This document shows positions 26,921 through 36,007 of a DNA stretch of 64,000 bases, piece after piece. How positions within the stretch are numbered: the first letter of the stretch is position 1; each line of letters opens with the position of its first letter. The stretch covers positions 1 through 64,000 of the forward strand of contig NZ_JWTB01000004.1 in assembly GCF_000813845.1 (NCBI RefSeq), written 5' to 3'. Source of the DNA: Pseudarthrobacter phenanthrenivorans. GTDB lineage: Bacteria > Actinomycetota > Actinomycetes > Actinomycetales > Micrococcaceae. The position numbers were made by a program, and so were the translations under genes. The notes under the pieces are model-generated. The model searched no databases. It was not told the DNA's origin and was given only the letters and a program-made list of their open reading frames with translations.

Positions 26921-27765
26921 AACGTGTTGCCGTCCCGGTTGTTCGTTGGCCTTCGCCACCTGCGCAACACCGCCTGGACTTCTGCCACCATGGCGTCGGG
27001 ACGGTGGATGACGTCGTCATAGTAATAGCGCAGCACCAGGTAGCCCCCGATGATGCTTTGGTTGTTGCGGCGTTGGTCCCGCTTGACGGATTTTGGTTCG
27101 AAGTGGGTTGAACCATCTGTCTCCACCACCAGGCACTCCTCCACCAGGAAGTCCACTTCGCCTACTCCTGCGATGTAAACATGCCGCCGGAGCCGCAGTC
27201 CGGCGCGAGCAAAGTGGACATTTGCAAGTACCTCAAGCACGGAGTCCGCTCGGGGAATCACCAGGTCCAGTACCGATCGTGTCCGCCCGTTCCGGCGGCC
27301 CTGGCAACGCCCGTAAAGGAAATCAAGCGCGATGTCACCGCGGCCCACAGCCGACTGCACCATCACCAGCGCCTCAAGCTCCGGCAGGCAATGCAGCGCA
27401 TGCAAAAGGACGTCTGCCAGACCCAATGCAGGCAGCCAGGAATGCCGCGGATGTTTGGGGCGGCCGTGGTCAATGACGCCAGGCGTATGTACGGGGTGGC
27501 TCCGGCTGACATGCAGGACGGCTGGATCGCCGAGGGTCCACAGGTCGTAGATCGGCGCTGCGGATAGACAAGTGAGCCGCCCGCCAGCGGCCAAAGCCCG
27601 GACAGCGCGTTTGTCGCCGGGCAGCGAGTACACACCCCGCCTGATTTTCAGCACGAGGCCAAGAGCTACCGCCCGGCCCACCTTGGTACGCGTGAACCCG
27701 GCCTTATGCAGCTCCAGCGATCGAGCAGCTCCACCGCGCCTGGCCAGGTAGTCGCAGATATCCAT
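26914..27765 (-). CDS. AbiEi-like antitoxin domain fused to DUF559 endonuclease-like domain
   Basis: Protein of 283 aa. The N-terminal winged helix (about 1-50: DYLARRGGAARSLELHKAGF, then KVGRAVALGLVLKIRRGVY) resembles the type IV antitoxin AbiEi N-terminal domain. The C-terminal part (about 190-270) resembles the Vsr/DUF559 nuclease fold: VGEVDFLVEECLVVETDGSTHF with the Asp and Glu expected of a PD-(D/E)XK site. No partner toxin AbiEii is present. Such solitary fusions recur in actinobacteria and may act in defence or DNA processing. The gene is flanked by matching 13-mers in inverted orientation and its surroundings are less GC-rich, which suggests acquisition. Confidence 0.72.
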   Translation of the reverse strand: MDICDYLARRGGAARSLELHKAGFTRTKVGRAVALGLVLKIRRGVYSLPGDKRAVRALAAGGRLTCLSAAPIYDLWTLGDPAVLHVSRSHPVHTPGVIDHGRPKHPRHSWLPALGLADVLLHALHCLPELEALVMVQSAVGRGDIALDFLYGRCQGRRNGRTRSVLDLVIPRADSVLEVLANVHFARAGLRLRRHVYIAGVGEVDFLVEECLVVETDGSTHFEPKSVKRDQRRNNQSIIGGYLVLRYYYDDVIHRPDAMVAEVQAVLRRWRRPTNNRDGNTFA

Positions 27766-28066
27766 CCCTCATCGTGCGTGGGGGGAGCACTCGCGGGAGC
27801 AGAGGGATGTGTCCATGTGGATAAGCGACAACGAGGCGGCCGACCCGTTTTGCGTAATTTACGCGGCGCAGCTAATCGAGGGTGCACGTAAATACGGGGC
27901 TGGCACCTCGCGGCGAAGCCATAAGTAACGCATTTGGGGTAGGACCTCCCCCGCGAAAACTCTTTGACAGGAGAGTTACACAAAGACTTGCGTATTGTGA
28001 CAAAGCTGTCATAAGCTATTCCCGGATCCGCTAAACGCCTCCGGCGGGTCTGATGCGAACGGAGAG

Positions 28067-28112
28067 ACAGCCCCGGTTCACAGCAGCTTCGGTTGCTGCG
28101 GACCGGGGCTGT
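28067..28112. terminator. UUCG-capped hairpin
   Basis: ACAGCCCCGGT pairs with ACCGGGGCTGT, and an inner CAGCAGC-TTCG-GTTGCTG stem closes with a UUCG tetraloop. The whole is 46 nt. No run of T follows on the plus strand, so it may be a terminator for the minus strand or part of a small RNA. Confidence 0.5.
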
Positions 28113-28129
28113 CCCGTTAACGCCCCATC

Positions 28130-28191
28130 CATCGATTGCTCCGTAGTTGTCGTTATGGCGCGTCAAAACGACAACTACGGAGCAGTCGATG
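28130..28191. repeat. Long palindromic repeat, family A copy 1
   Basis: Arms of 25 nt (28130-28154, 28167-28191) with one mismatch surround a 12-nt loop. The arm begins CATCGATTGCT and contains CGTAGTTGTCGTT. A sister copy with a four-base loop is at 40088-40149. Confidence 0.75.
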
Positions 28192-28200
28192 AAAAGAAGA

Positions 28201-28238
28201 AGCCCGGCCCCCACCTGGACAACCAAGGGAACCGGGCT
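28201..28238 (-). terminator. Terminator of the polyprenyl synthase gene
   Basis: On the minus strand, AGCCCGG and CCGGGCT flank a 24-nt loop and are followed by TCTTCTTTTC, a T-rich tail, 15-52 nt past the stop at 28253. Confidence 0.55.
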
Positions 28239-28252
28239 CCTGACAGACCCAA

Positions 28253-29353
28253 TCAGCTGGCGCGGTCCACCACGGCCAGCGCGAAGTTGGACAGCGACTC
28301 CTTGACCACGCCCTCGGGCAGCGGAGCCAGGGCGGCGATGGCCTCGTCGGCCCAGCGGCGCGCCACCACCCAGGACTCTGCCGTTACGGGGTGCTCGCGG
28401 AGGCCGGCAACGGCGGCGGCCAGGGCCTCGTCCGAGGACAGGTCGCCGTCGATGAGCCTCAAAAGGTCGACGGCGGACTGGTCGCCGTCGGCGGCTGCCT
28501 TGCGCAGGAGCAGCACCGGCAGGGTGGGAACTCCTTCGCGCAGGTCGGTTCCCGGGGACTTGCCGGACTTGACCTTGACGCCGGTGACATCGATGACGTC
28601 GTCGGCCAGCTGGAAAGCGACACCAACCTTCTCGCCGTATTCCACCAGGATGTCCTCGAAGGCCTCGTCGGCGCCGGAGAAGATGGCACCGAACTGGCCG
28701 GAGGCCGCCACCAGCGAACCGGTCTTGTCCGCGATCACCGACAGGTAGTGCTCCACCGGGTCCTCGTCCGGCCGGGGGCCCACGGTTTCGTGCAGCTGGC
28801 CCAGGCACAGGCGCTCGAAGGTGCGGGCCTGGATTCCGAGTGCCCGGCCGCCAAGCTCGGACACCAGGATGGACGCGCGGGCAAAGATCAGGTCCCCGGT
28901 GAGGACGGCCACGGAGTTGCCCCACACCTCGTGTGCAGTCGGCGCTCCGCGGCGGAAGGGCGCGGAGTCCATGACGTCGTCGTGGTAGAGGGTGGCCAGG
29001 TGGGTCAGTTCAACCACGACGGCGGCCTGCACCACCGCAGGCAGGGACGCGTCGCCGAGGTGGGCGCAGAGCAGCGTCAGCAGAGGCCGGATACGCTTGC
29101 CGCCGGCTTCCACCAGGTGGCGCGACGTTGCGTCAGCCAGGGGATCCGAGTTGGCGATGGCTTCGCGGAGCTTCTTCTCCACCTTGGCCAGGTTGGTGGT
29201 GATGGCAGGGCCCAGTTCATCGTCCGCTGCGATGGCCGCGAAGCCGGCCGGCAGCTGGAGTCCCGTGGCGATGGCCGTGGTGTTGAGGCTGGGTTCGGAG
29301 TCCGGCAGGCCGTGCCCGGCGTGCGTCCAGCTGTGGTCTGCGGATTTGGTCAC
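28253..29353 (-). CDS. Polyprenyl diphosphate synthase (trans-isoprenyl)
   Basis: Long-chain isoprenyl diphosphate synthase of 366 aa. It carries GGKRIRP (84-90), the first Asp-rich motif DDVMD (125-129) and the second DDVID (251-255), which bind magnesium and the substrates. It makes the polyprenyl tail, most likely of menaquinone given the menG neighbour. Its GTG overlaps the stop of the reductase gene (GTGA), so menG, reductase and this gene are one operon. The N-terminal 40 residues are an unusual hydrophilic extension. Confidence 0.9.
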   Translation of the reverse strand: MTKSADHSWTHAGHGLPDSEPSLNTTAIATGLQLPAGFAAIAADDELGPAITTNLAKVEKKLREAIANSDPLADATSRHLVEAGGKRIRPLLTLLCAHLGDASLPAVVQAAVVVELTHLATLYHDDVMDSAPFRRGAPTAHEVWGNSVAVLTGDLIFARASILVSELGGRALGIQARTFERLCLGQLHETVGPRPDEDPVEHYLSVIADKTGSLVAASGQFGAIFSGADEAFEDILVEYGEKVGVAFQLADDVIDVTGVKVKSGKSPGTDLREGVPTLPVLLLRKAAADGDQSAVDLLRLIDGDLSSDEALAAAVAGLREHPVTAESWVVARRWADEAIAALAPLPEGVVKESLSNFALAVVDRAS

Positions 29354-30681
29354 GGGTTAACCCTAACTTTTTGTTGCGGATACCGCTGGTTCGGAGCTGA
29401 CGGGGTATTGGATGTGGCCGGAACCAGCGATTCCAGGACGCGGATCACCTGGTCCTCGAAGCCTTTCGCGGAGCTGTCCGTGAGGTTCGCCAGGAGCCGC
29501 ACCACGAACCGCATCAGCACGGGGATGGGCATTCCGGTCCGCAGGGCAAGCTTCATGACGGCGGGCTTGCCGATCAGCGCGGCGAAGGCCCGGCCCAGGG
29601 TGAAGTGCGATCCCCACTGGCCCCTCACGTAGTCCGCGTACCGCGCAAGGTGCGCGTCGGCGTCGTACGTTCCGCCCGAAGCAGCCATGCGTGAGGAGGC
29701 GTCGATGATGAACTCCGCCGCGAAGCGGGCCGACTCCATGGCGTAGGAGATGCCCTCGCCATTGAACGGGGACACCATGCCGCCGGCGTCGCCGAGCAGG
29801 AGGAGCCCGGGTGAGTAGTGCGGCGTGCGGTTGAAGCCCATGGGCAGGGCGGCACCGCGGATCTCGCCCACCTGGTTTTCCGGCGTGAACCCCCAGTCGG
29901 CCGGCATGCCGGCGGTCCATTCGCGCAGGACCTGCTTGTAGTCGAGCTTGCCGAATTCCTTCGAGGAGTTGAGGATGCCCAGGCCCACGTTGGAGGTGCC
30001 GTCGCCCACGCCGAAGACCCAGCCGTAGCCGGGCAGCAGCTTGCCGTCCCGGCCGGGGAGCTCCAGCCAGCCCTCCATCCAGTCGTCGTTGGTGCGCGGG
30101 GACGTGAAGTAGGTGCGGACGGCGACACCCAGCGGCCGGTCGTCGCGCTTCTGGATGCCTTGGGACACGGCGGTGCGGGTGGAGTTTCCGTCGGCAGCGA
30201 GCACGACGTCGGCGGGAAACTCGAGCGTCTCCCCCGTCTTGCGCCCGGACTCATCAAGGAGCGCTGCGCGGACCCCCGTGACGCGGCCGGCATCGTTTGT
30301 CAGGGCATCGGTGACGCTGTGCCGCTCAAGGATGGTGGCCCCGGCGGCCTGGGCGTGCCGGGCCAGTTCCTCGTCAAAGCCCAGGCGGGTGCGGATGAGC
30401 CCGTACTGCGGGAAGTCGGACACCTCGGGCCAGGGCAGTTCGATGGTGCGGCCGCCGGCGATGAGGCGCAGGCCCTTGTTCCGGCGCCAGCCGTCGTTCT
30501 CGGGGTGCGGCAGGCCGAGCTTCTGGATCTCGCGCACGGCACGGGGCGTCAGGCCGTCGCCGCAGACCTTCTCCCGCGGAAACGACGTCTTCTCCAGGAC
30601 CGTGACGTCCAGGCCTGCCTTGGCAAGGTAGTACGCGGCGGTGGACCCGGCGGGACCGGCGCCGACAATCAGAACCTTCAC
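29350..30681 (-). CDS. Geranylgeranyl reductase family FAD-dependent protein (menaquinone side-chain reductase candidate)
   Basis: Flavoprotein of 443 aa. The FAD Rossmann motif IVGAGPAGSTAAYYL is at 5-19, followed by the family's FPREKVCGDGLTPRAV near 37-52. A second FAD motif, LLLGDAGGMVSPFNGEGI, lies near 290-310. The homologous mycobacterial MenJ saturates one isoprene unit of menaquinone; operon membership with menG and the prenyl synthase supports the same role. It begins 3 nt after the menG stop. Confidence 0.87.
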   Translation of the reverse strand: MKVLIVGAGPAGSTAAYYLAKAGLDVTVLEKTSFPREKVCGDGLTPRAVREIQKLGLPHPENDGWRRNKGLRLIAGGRTIELPWPEVSDFPQYGLIRTRLGFDEELARHAQAAGATILERHSVTDALTNDAGRVTGVRAALLDESGRKTGETLEFPADVVLAADGNSTRTAVSQGIQKRDDRPLGVAVRTYFTSPRTNDDWMEGWLELPGRDGKLLPGYGWVFGVGDGTSNVGLGILNSSKEFGKLDYKQVLREWTAGMPADWGFTPENQVGEIRGAALPMGFNRTPHYSPGLLLLGDAGGMVSPFNGEGISYAMESARFAAEFIIDASSRMAASGGTYDADAHLARYADYVRGQWGSHFTLGRAFAALIGKPAVMKLALRTGMPIPVLMRFVVRLLANLTDSSAKGFEDQVIRVLESLVPATSNTPSAPNQRYPQQKVRVNP

Positions 30682-30684
30682 AGG

Positions 30685-31464
30685 TCAGCGGACGATGTTG
30701 CGGCGCAGCTTGGCCACCGGGCCCTTGTGCGCGGCGATGGCGGCAGCGGCGCCGTTGGATGCCGAATCCGCGGGCTTGAACGCGCGGTGGACCGCCACGA
30801 TGCCGCCGGTTAGGTTGCGGTAGGTGACATTCTCCCAGCCGCTTTCCTGCAGCCAGGCGGCCAGGTGGTCCTGGTCCGGCCAGGCGCGGATTGACTCGGC
30901 GAGGTAGACGTAGGCGTCCGGGTTGGAGGCGACTTTGGTGGCGATGGCGGGCAGCGCGCGCATCAGGTACTCGGTGTACATGGTGCGCCACAGCGGGACC
31001 ACGGGCTGGGAGAACTCGGCGATGACCAGGCGGCCGCCGGGCTTGGTGACGCGCAGCATTTCCTGCAGCGCCTTCCTAGGCTCGTTGACGTTGCGCAGGC
31101 CAAAGGAAATGGTGGTCGCATCGAACGTATTGTCCGCGAACGGCAGGTTGGTGGCATCCCCTGCAACGAAGTTGATGTCCGGCCGCCGGCGCTTGCCCAC
31201 CTTGAGCATGCCAAGGGAGAAGTCACAGGCCACTACATCTATGCCGGCGTCGGCATATGGCTCGCTGGAGGTACCGGTGCCGGCCGCGAGGTCCAGGACG
31301 CGCTGGCCCTTGGAGACTTCCATCGCGTCCACCACGATCTTCCGCCAGCGGCGGGTTTGCCCCATGGAGAGGACATCGTTGACGACGTCGTATTTCGGTG
31401 CGACGTCGTCAAACATCGTGGCTACTTCGTCCGGACGCTTATCCAAGGATGCTCGGTTCACCAT
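30685..31464 (-). CDS. menG: Demethylmenaquinone methyltransferase
   Basis: SAM-dependent methyltransferase of 259 aa (UbiE/MenG). The SAM-binding motif [10 protein letters not shown] is at 56-65, and the family signatures [17 protein letters not shown] (25-41) and ISFGLRNV (near 130) are present. It performs the last step of menaquinone synthesis. First gene of a three-gene operon, divergent from menF over a 117-nt region. Confidence 0.93.
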   Translation of the reverse strand: MVNRASLDKRPDEVATMFDDVAPKYDVVNDVLSMGQTRRWRKIVVDAMEVSKGQRVLDLAAGTGTSSEPYADAGIDVVACDFSLGMLKVGKRRRPDINFVAGDATNLPFADNTFDATTISFGLRNVNEPRKALQEMLRVTKPGGRLVIAEFSQPVVPLWRTMYTEYLMRALPAIATKVASNPDAYVYLAESIRAWPDQDHLAAWLQESGWENVTYRNLTGGIVAVHRAFKPADSASNGAAAAIAAHKGPVAKLRRNIVR

Positions 31465-31581
31465 GACATTGTCTCAAATGTTCCCGGAGGTCCTGACCAG
31501 CCCCGCCAGGAATGGATCCCTACTGGGTTCTATCCAGGCCACACAGTAAAACTCAGCAGAACACAGTAAGTTGGAGCAATC

Positions 31582-32997
31582 ATGACGAGCACGCTCCGCA
31601 CCTTGACATTTCCCCTCAACGGACACCAATACCCCGGGGGACTGCCTTCGTTTCTGGTCCGGGACGACGTCCTCTGCTGGAGCCGCCGCGAAGCCGGACT
31701 GGCAGGCTTTGGTGAGACCGCGCGCTTCACCGCCACCGGCCCCGACCGGTTCCTGGAGGCCGACATCTGGTGGCGGCACCTGGTCCTGGAAGCCGAGGTG
31801 ACCGACTCCGTGGAACTGCCCGGGACCGGTCCGGTGGCGTTCGGCTCCTTCGCTTTTTCCAAGACCTCCGCCCATGAGTCCCGGCTGATCGTGCCGGAGA
31901 TCGTAGTGGGCGTGCGTGACAACCAGGCCTGGCTCACCCAGCTGACGTTCGACGACGGCGCCCTCACCGAAGAGACGGCCCTCGCCGCCCTGGACAGGTG
32001 GCTTGGCAGTGGTGCCGCCGGCACGGACGCTGCCGGAGCCCCGGTCGCTGAAAGCACGACGGCGGCAGCGGACTCCGCCGGGGACGGCACCAGGGTGAGC
32101 GTGCCCGGCACGGCGGGGGGCGCCGTCGTACGCCCGCTCCGGCTGGCGGCCGGCGCGACACTGCATACCGGCTCGCTCAGCGAGGAAGCCTGGATGGACG
32201 CCGTGGCTGCCGGGGTTGCCGAGATCCGCACGGGCGCGCTGGAGAAGCTGGTGCTGGCGCGGGACGTAGTGGCAACCATTCCTGCCGGCGTCCATGCCGC
32301 GGATGTGCTGCGCGAGCTCGCCGCCCGGTACCGCGAATGCTGGACCTACGGCGTGGACGGGCTCGTGGGAGCGACGCCGGAAATGCTGATCCAGGTGGAG
32401 GGGCGCACGGCGCAGGCCCGGGTTCTCGCCGGCACCCTGGACCGGCGGGACGCCCACGGCGAGGACGGCGCACCGATGGATTACGCAACGCGGGTCCTGG
32501 CCGGCTCCGAGAAGCAGCGGCATGAGCATGAGATCGCCATACAGTCGCTGACCAAGCAGCTGGCGCCGTTCTCCGAGGCGATGAACGCCCACGATGAGCC
32601 GTTCATCCTGGAGCTGCCCAACGTCTGGCACCTGGCCTCGGACGTCAAGGCCGAGCTCACCGAGGTGGAGGGCCACGTGCCCACCTGCCTTGCCCTGATC
32701 AACGCCCTGCACCCGACGGCGGCGGTCTGCGGAACACCCACGCTGGTGGCGGGCGAGCTGATCCGGAAGCTGGAGCACCTGGACCGCGGCCCCTACGCCG
32801 GGCCGGTGGGGTGGCTGGATGCGGCAGGCAACGGCGAGTGGGGAATCGCGCTTCGCGGCGCCGTGATCGAATCCCCCGAGACTGTCCGGCTGTACGCCGG
32901 CTGCGGCATCGTGGACGGTTCGCAGCCGGAGGCCGAGCTCGCGGAGACGTGGGCCAAGTTCCGGCCGATGCTCGAATCGCTGGGCATCAGCAGCTGA
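31582..32997 (+). CDS. menF: Isochorismate synthase
   Basis: Chorismate-utilising enzyme of 471 aa. The C-terminal chorismate-binding half (about 200-465) has ARVLAGTLDRRD, a helix with GSEKQRHEHE, and YAGPVGWLDAAGNGEWGIAL, all typical of MenF/EntC isochorismate synthases. It commits chorismate to menaquinone. The start at 31582 follows TTGGAG. An ACACAGTAA sequence occurs twice in the 40 nt upstream. The middle region (150-175) is a low-complexity Ala/Gly/Thr insert. Confidence 0.9.
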   Translation: MTSTLRTLTFPLNGHQYPGGLPSFLVRDDVLCWSRREAGLAGFGETARFTATGPDRFLEADIWWRHLVLEAEVTDSVELPGTGPVAFGSFAFSKTSAHESRLIVPEIVVGVRDNQAWLTQLTFDDGALTEETALAALDRWLGSGAAGTDAAGAPVAESTTAAADSAGDGTRVSVPGTAGGAVVRPLRLAAGATLHTGSLSEEAWMDAVAAGVAEIRTGALEKLVLARDVVATIPAGVHAADVLRELAARYRECWTYGVDGLVGATPEMLIQVEGRTAQARVLAGTLDRRDAHGEDGAPMDYATRVLAGSEKQRHEHEIAIQSLTKQLAPFSEAMNAHDEPFILELPNVWHLASDVKAELTEVEGHVPTCLALINALHPTAAVCGTPTLVAGELIRKLEHLDRGPYAGPVGWLDAAGNGEWGIALRGAVIESPETVRLYAGCGIVDGSQPEAELAETWAKFRPMLESLGISS

Positions 32998-33022
32998 AGT
33001 TTTACCCCTTGCCGGGGCGATG

Positions 33023-33040
33023 AGTCTGGGATAACAGACT
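33023..33040 (+). terminator. Weak hairpin after menF
   Basis: AGTCTG and CAGACT pair around GGATAA, followed 25 nt later by GATTTT. It is a modest terminator candidate. Confidence 0.35.
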
Positions 33041-33183
33041 ATTCCCTTCCTTGAAGGCTTGATTTTGCCCCCGATACAGTTATCCAATAGTGAAACTTAG
33101 TTGCGTGTGACGTACCTCTCTTATTGAGCGTTACACTATAAGCCGCGTTAGTACCTCATAGCCCCTGCAACAAAAGGTAAGAA

Positions 33184-34137
33184 ATGCAGACTCCCCGTAC
33201 CCTCCTGGGCACTTCCAAGCTGACTGCCGCCACCATGATCGCCATCAGCGCCCTGGCCCTCTCAGCATGCACGAACGCCTCGGAAACGGGCCCCTCCAGC
33301 GCGGCCACTTCATCCGGCAGCGCGGCCGCCAGCTTTGACCCCACCACCGTCAAGAAGGACGATGCCCTCGCCGCAATGGTTCCGGATGCCATCAAGTCCA
33401 AGGGCACCATCACGGTGGGCTCGGACACCAGCTACGCCCCTGCTGAGTTCCTCGGTCCGGACGGCCAGACGCCTGTTGGCTACGACGTTGACATAGCCAA
33501 GGCCATCGGAGCCACCCTGGGTCTCAAGGTCCAGGTGCAGACTGCGGAGTTCACCGGCATCCTCCCCGCCCTTGGCCCCAAGTACGATCTGGGCATCTCC
33601 TCGTTCACCATCAACCCGGAGCGCCTCGGGGCGGTGAACATGGTCAGCTACTTCAACGCCGGCACCGCCTGGGCCGTCAAGAAGGGAAACCCCAACAAGT
33701 TCTCCCTGGATGATGTTTGCGGCAAGTCCATCGGCGTGCAGACCGGCACCGTCCAGGAAGACCCGGACCTCGCCGACCGCAACAAGAAGTGCGTCGCCGA
33801 CGGCAAGAAGCCCATCGACATCGTCACCCTGAAGAACCAGACGGATGTCACCACGCGCCTGGTCAACGGCAGCATCGACGCCATGGCAGCGGACTCCCCC
33901 ATCATCGGCTACGCCCTGACCCAGACCAACGGCCAGCTGGAGAAGCTGGGCGACGTCTACGATTCCGCTCCGCAGGGCATCGCCGTGGCCAAGGCTGACA
34001 CCGCCTGGGCAGAGGTCATCCAGAAGACCGTCACCAAGCTGATGGAAGACGGCTCCTACAAGAAGATCCTCGAAGGCTGGGGCAACTCCGAAGGCGCCAT
34101 CTCCAAGTCCGAAGTTAACCCGGCGGTCAAGTCTTGA
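33184..34137 (+). CDS. Amino-acid ABC transporter substrate-binding lipoprotein
   Basis: Family 3 solute-binding protein of 317 aa. The signal peptide ends in the lipobox LSAC (Cys23), so the mature protein is membrane-anchored. The mature domain opens with GTITVGSDTSYAPAEFLGPD and has the typical GYDVDIAKAIGATLGLKV segment. It should bind a polar amino acid or opine; the ligand cannot be named. ATG with AAAGGTAAGAA upstream. The next gene overlaps its stop. Confidence 0.9.
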   Translation: MQTPRTLLGTSKLTAATMIAISALALSACTNASETGPSSAATSSGSAAASFDPTTVKKDDALAAMVPDAIKSKGTITVGSDTSYAPAEFLGPDGQTPVGYDVDIAKAIGATLGLKVQVQTAEFTGILPALGPKYDLGISSFTINPERLGAVNMVSYFNAGTAWAVKKGNPNKFSLDDVCGKSIGVQTGTVQEDPDLADRNKKCVADGKKPIDIVTLKNQTDVTTRLVNGSIDAMAADSPIIGYALTQTNGQLEKLGDVYDSAPQGIAVAKADTAWAEVIQKTVTKLMEDGSYKKILEGWGNSEGAISKSEVNPAVKS

Positions 34138-35132
34138 GTTTTCGGGTAACCGACGACAAGTCAGGTGTTCACATGCACGGGCAGCATAAGGACGACGCAC
34201 CGGTACTGAACAATCCAGTACCGGTCCGCCACCCCGGCCGCTGGGTCAGCGCTGCCGTCATCCTCCTCCTGGTTGCAGGTTTCCTGCAGAGCATGTTCAC
34301 CAACCCCAACTTCCGTTGGGACGTCGTGGGCACCTACATCCTGGACGTCAAGGTTGTCCAGGGTGTGGGCTGGACGCTGCTGCTGACTGTCGCTTCCATG
34401 GTTTTGGCCATCGTCCTGGCCATTCTCCTGGCGGTGATGCGGCAGTCCGACAATCCGGTGTTCCGCTGGACCAGCTGGGTCTGGGTGTGGTTCTTCCGCG
34501 GCACCCCTGTCTACACGCAGCTGGTGTTCTGGGGACTGGTGACGGTTCTCTATCCCGCGATCACGCTGGGGATCCCGTTCGGACCGGAACTGTTCAGCTA
34601 TGCACTCTCGGATCCCAGCAAGGGCTTGATTCCTGCCATCCTAGGTCTTGGCCTGAACGAATCGGCCTACCTCGCGGAAATCTTCCGGGCCGGCCTCAAG
34701 TCGGTTGACAAGGGGCAGCAGGAAGCCGCCGAGGCGCTCGGGATGTCCAAGGGCAAGATCATGTGGCGGATTATTCTGCCGCAGGCCATGCGGATCATCG
34801 TTCCGCCCACAGGCAACGAGACCATCGGCATGCTGAAGACCACTTCCCTTGTCCTCGCGGTCCCGTTCACCCTGGACCTGACATTTGCCACCAATGCGCT
34901 GGCAAACCGTATCTACCTTCCCATCCCCCTGTTGATCGTTGCGGCGTTCTGGTACCTCCTGGTGACCAGCCTCCTCATGGTGGGCCAGCACTACCTTGAG
35001 GCCTACTACGGCAAGGGCGTGGACAACCTCGCCCCGGCGGCGGTGAATCCTGCCGCGGCCAAGGCAGCCGGTGCCGGCGCAGATGCCCAGCACTCGATGA
35101 AGACGGACTTCCCCGAGGAGAGTGCACGATGA
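34134..35132 (+). CDS. Amino-acid ABC transporter permease
   Basis: HisM/GlnP-type permease of 332 aa with about six hydrophobic segments and the EAA loop [19 protein letters not shown] near 197-215. The TTG at 34134 overlaps the binding-protein stop (TTGA). An ATG at 34173, 13 codons inside and after TCAGGTG, may be the true start. The C-terminal 30 residues are Ala-rich and hydrophilic. Confidence 0.88.
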   Translation: MSFRVTDDKSGVHMHGQHKDDAPVLNNPVPVRHPGRWVSAAVILLLVAGFLQSMFTNPNFRWDVVGTYILDVKVVQGVGWTLLLTVASMVLAIVLAILLAVMRQSDNPVFRWTSWVWVWFFRGTPVYTQLVFWGLVTVLYPAITLGIPFGPELFSYALSDPSKGLIPAILGLGLNESAYLAEIFRAGLKSVDKGQQEAAEALGMSKGKIMWRIILPQAMRIIVPPTGNETIGMLKTTSLVLAVPFTLDLTFATNALANRIYLPIPLLIVAAFWYLLVTSLLMVGQHYLEAYYGKGVDNLAPAAVNPAAAKAAGAGADAQHSMKTDFPEESAR

Positions 35133-35905
35133 CGGTCACAGCAGAAATGCCGCTGGTCAAGATTGAGGGCCTCCATAAGTACTACGGGCACCACCATGTG
35201 CTCCGGGGTATCGACATGACGGTCAAGCAGGGCGAGGTGTCGGTGGTGATCGGTCCTTCCGGGTCCGGCAAGTCCACCATGCTTCGCTGCGTCAACCTCC
35301 TGGAGACCATCAGCGCAGGGCGGATCTCCGTAGGCGGCCAGCTGATCGGCTACCGCGAGGTCAACGGCAGGCTCCACGACCTCAAGACCAAGGAGATCGC
35401 GGCCCAGCGCCGCGAGATCGGCATGGTGTTCCAGCGGTTCAACCTGTTCCCGCACAAGACGGCGCTCCAGAACGTCATGGAAGCACCCATCCATGTGAAG
35501 GGACAGTCGAAGTCCGAGGCCCAGAAGCGTGCGCTTGAGCTTCTGGACCGCGTGGGCCTCGGTGACCGTTCCGGCCACTACCCGTCCCAGCTCTCCGGAG
35601 GACAGCAGCAGCGGGTAGCCATCGCCAGGGCCCTGGCCATGGAGCCCGAACTGATGCTCTTCGACGAGCCCACGTCGGCGCTTGACCCGGAACTGGTGGG
35701 TGACGTGCTGAACGTGATGAAAGACCTGGCAAAGTCCGGCATGACCATGATCGTGGTGACCCATGAGATCGGCTTCGCCCGCGAAGTGGGCGATACCCTG
35801 ACCTTCATGGACGGCGGCGTGGTGGTGGAATCGGGCGATCCCCGGGAGATCATCGCCAACCCGCAGCATGCACGGACCAAGGAGTTCCTCGGCCGCGTGC
35901 TCTGA
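35129..35905 (+). CDS. Amino-acid ABC transporter ATP-binding protein
   Basis: GlnQ-type ATPase of 258 aa with Walker [10 protein letters not shown] (42-50), signature LSGGQQQR (155-162) and Walker B LMLFDEP (175-181). It overlaps the permease gene as ATGA. It completes a three-gene polar amino-acid importer. A palindrome of family B follows the stop. Confidence 0.92.
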   Translation: MTVTAEMPLVKIEGLHKYYGHHHVLRGIDMTVKQGEVSVVIGPSGSGKSTMLRCVNLLETISAGRISVGGQLIGYREVNGRLHDLKTKEIAAQRREIGMVFQRFNLFPHKTALQNVMEAPIHVKGQSKSEAQKRALELLDRVGLGDRSGHYPSQLSGGQQQRVAIARALAMEPELMLFDEPTSALDPELVGDVLNVMKDLAKSGMTMIVVTHEIGFAREVGDTLTFMDGGVVVESGDPREIIANPQHARTKEFLGRVL

Positions 35906-35925
35906 CGCTCCGCTAATTCATTTTC

Positions 35926-35983
35926 GACACGCAAATGCCCTGTCGCTACCGGCATATCGGTAGCGGCAGGGCATTTCCGCGTC
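35926..35983. repeat. Long palindromic repeat, family B copy 2
   Basis: Arms of 26 nt (35926-35951, 35958-35983) with three mismatches and a 6-nt loop GCATAT. The right arm reads, on the minus strand, GACGCGGAAATGCCCTG, matching copy 1 except for one base. It lies between the convergent ATPase and menD genes. Confidence 0.7.
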
Positions 35984-36007
35984 AGCGGCTAGTTTGCGCG
36001 TCGGCAG

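Larger units (their letters stand above)
27766..28252. other. Gene-free region with several palindromes
   Basis: The 487 nt hold no convincing gene. They contain GCGTAA-T-TTACGC (27852-27864), an AT-richer stretch with TGACA-AAGC-TGTCA (27998-28011), a UUCG-capped hairpin, a family A palindrome and the terminator of the polyprenyl synthase gene. On the minus strand TTGTCA (27998-28003), 17 nt and TGTAAC (27975-27980) could be a weak promoter toward the AbiEi-like gene. Confidence 0.5.

Noticed and set aside
33100..33183. Promoter with TTGAGC/TATAAG before the amino-acid importer
   Set aside because: Spacing of about seven bases between the hexamers is wrong for a promoter; no other pair was convincing.
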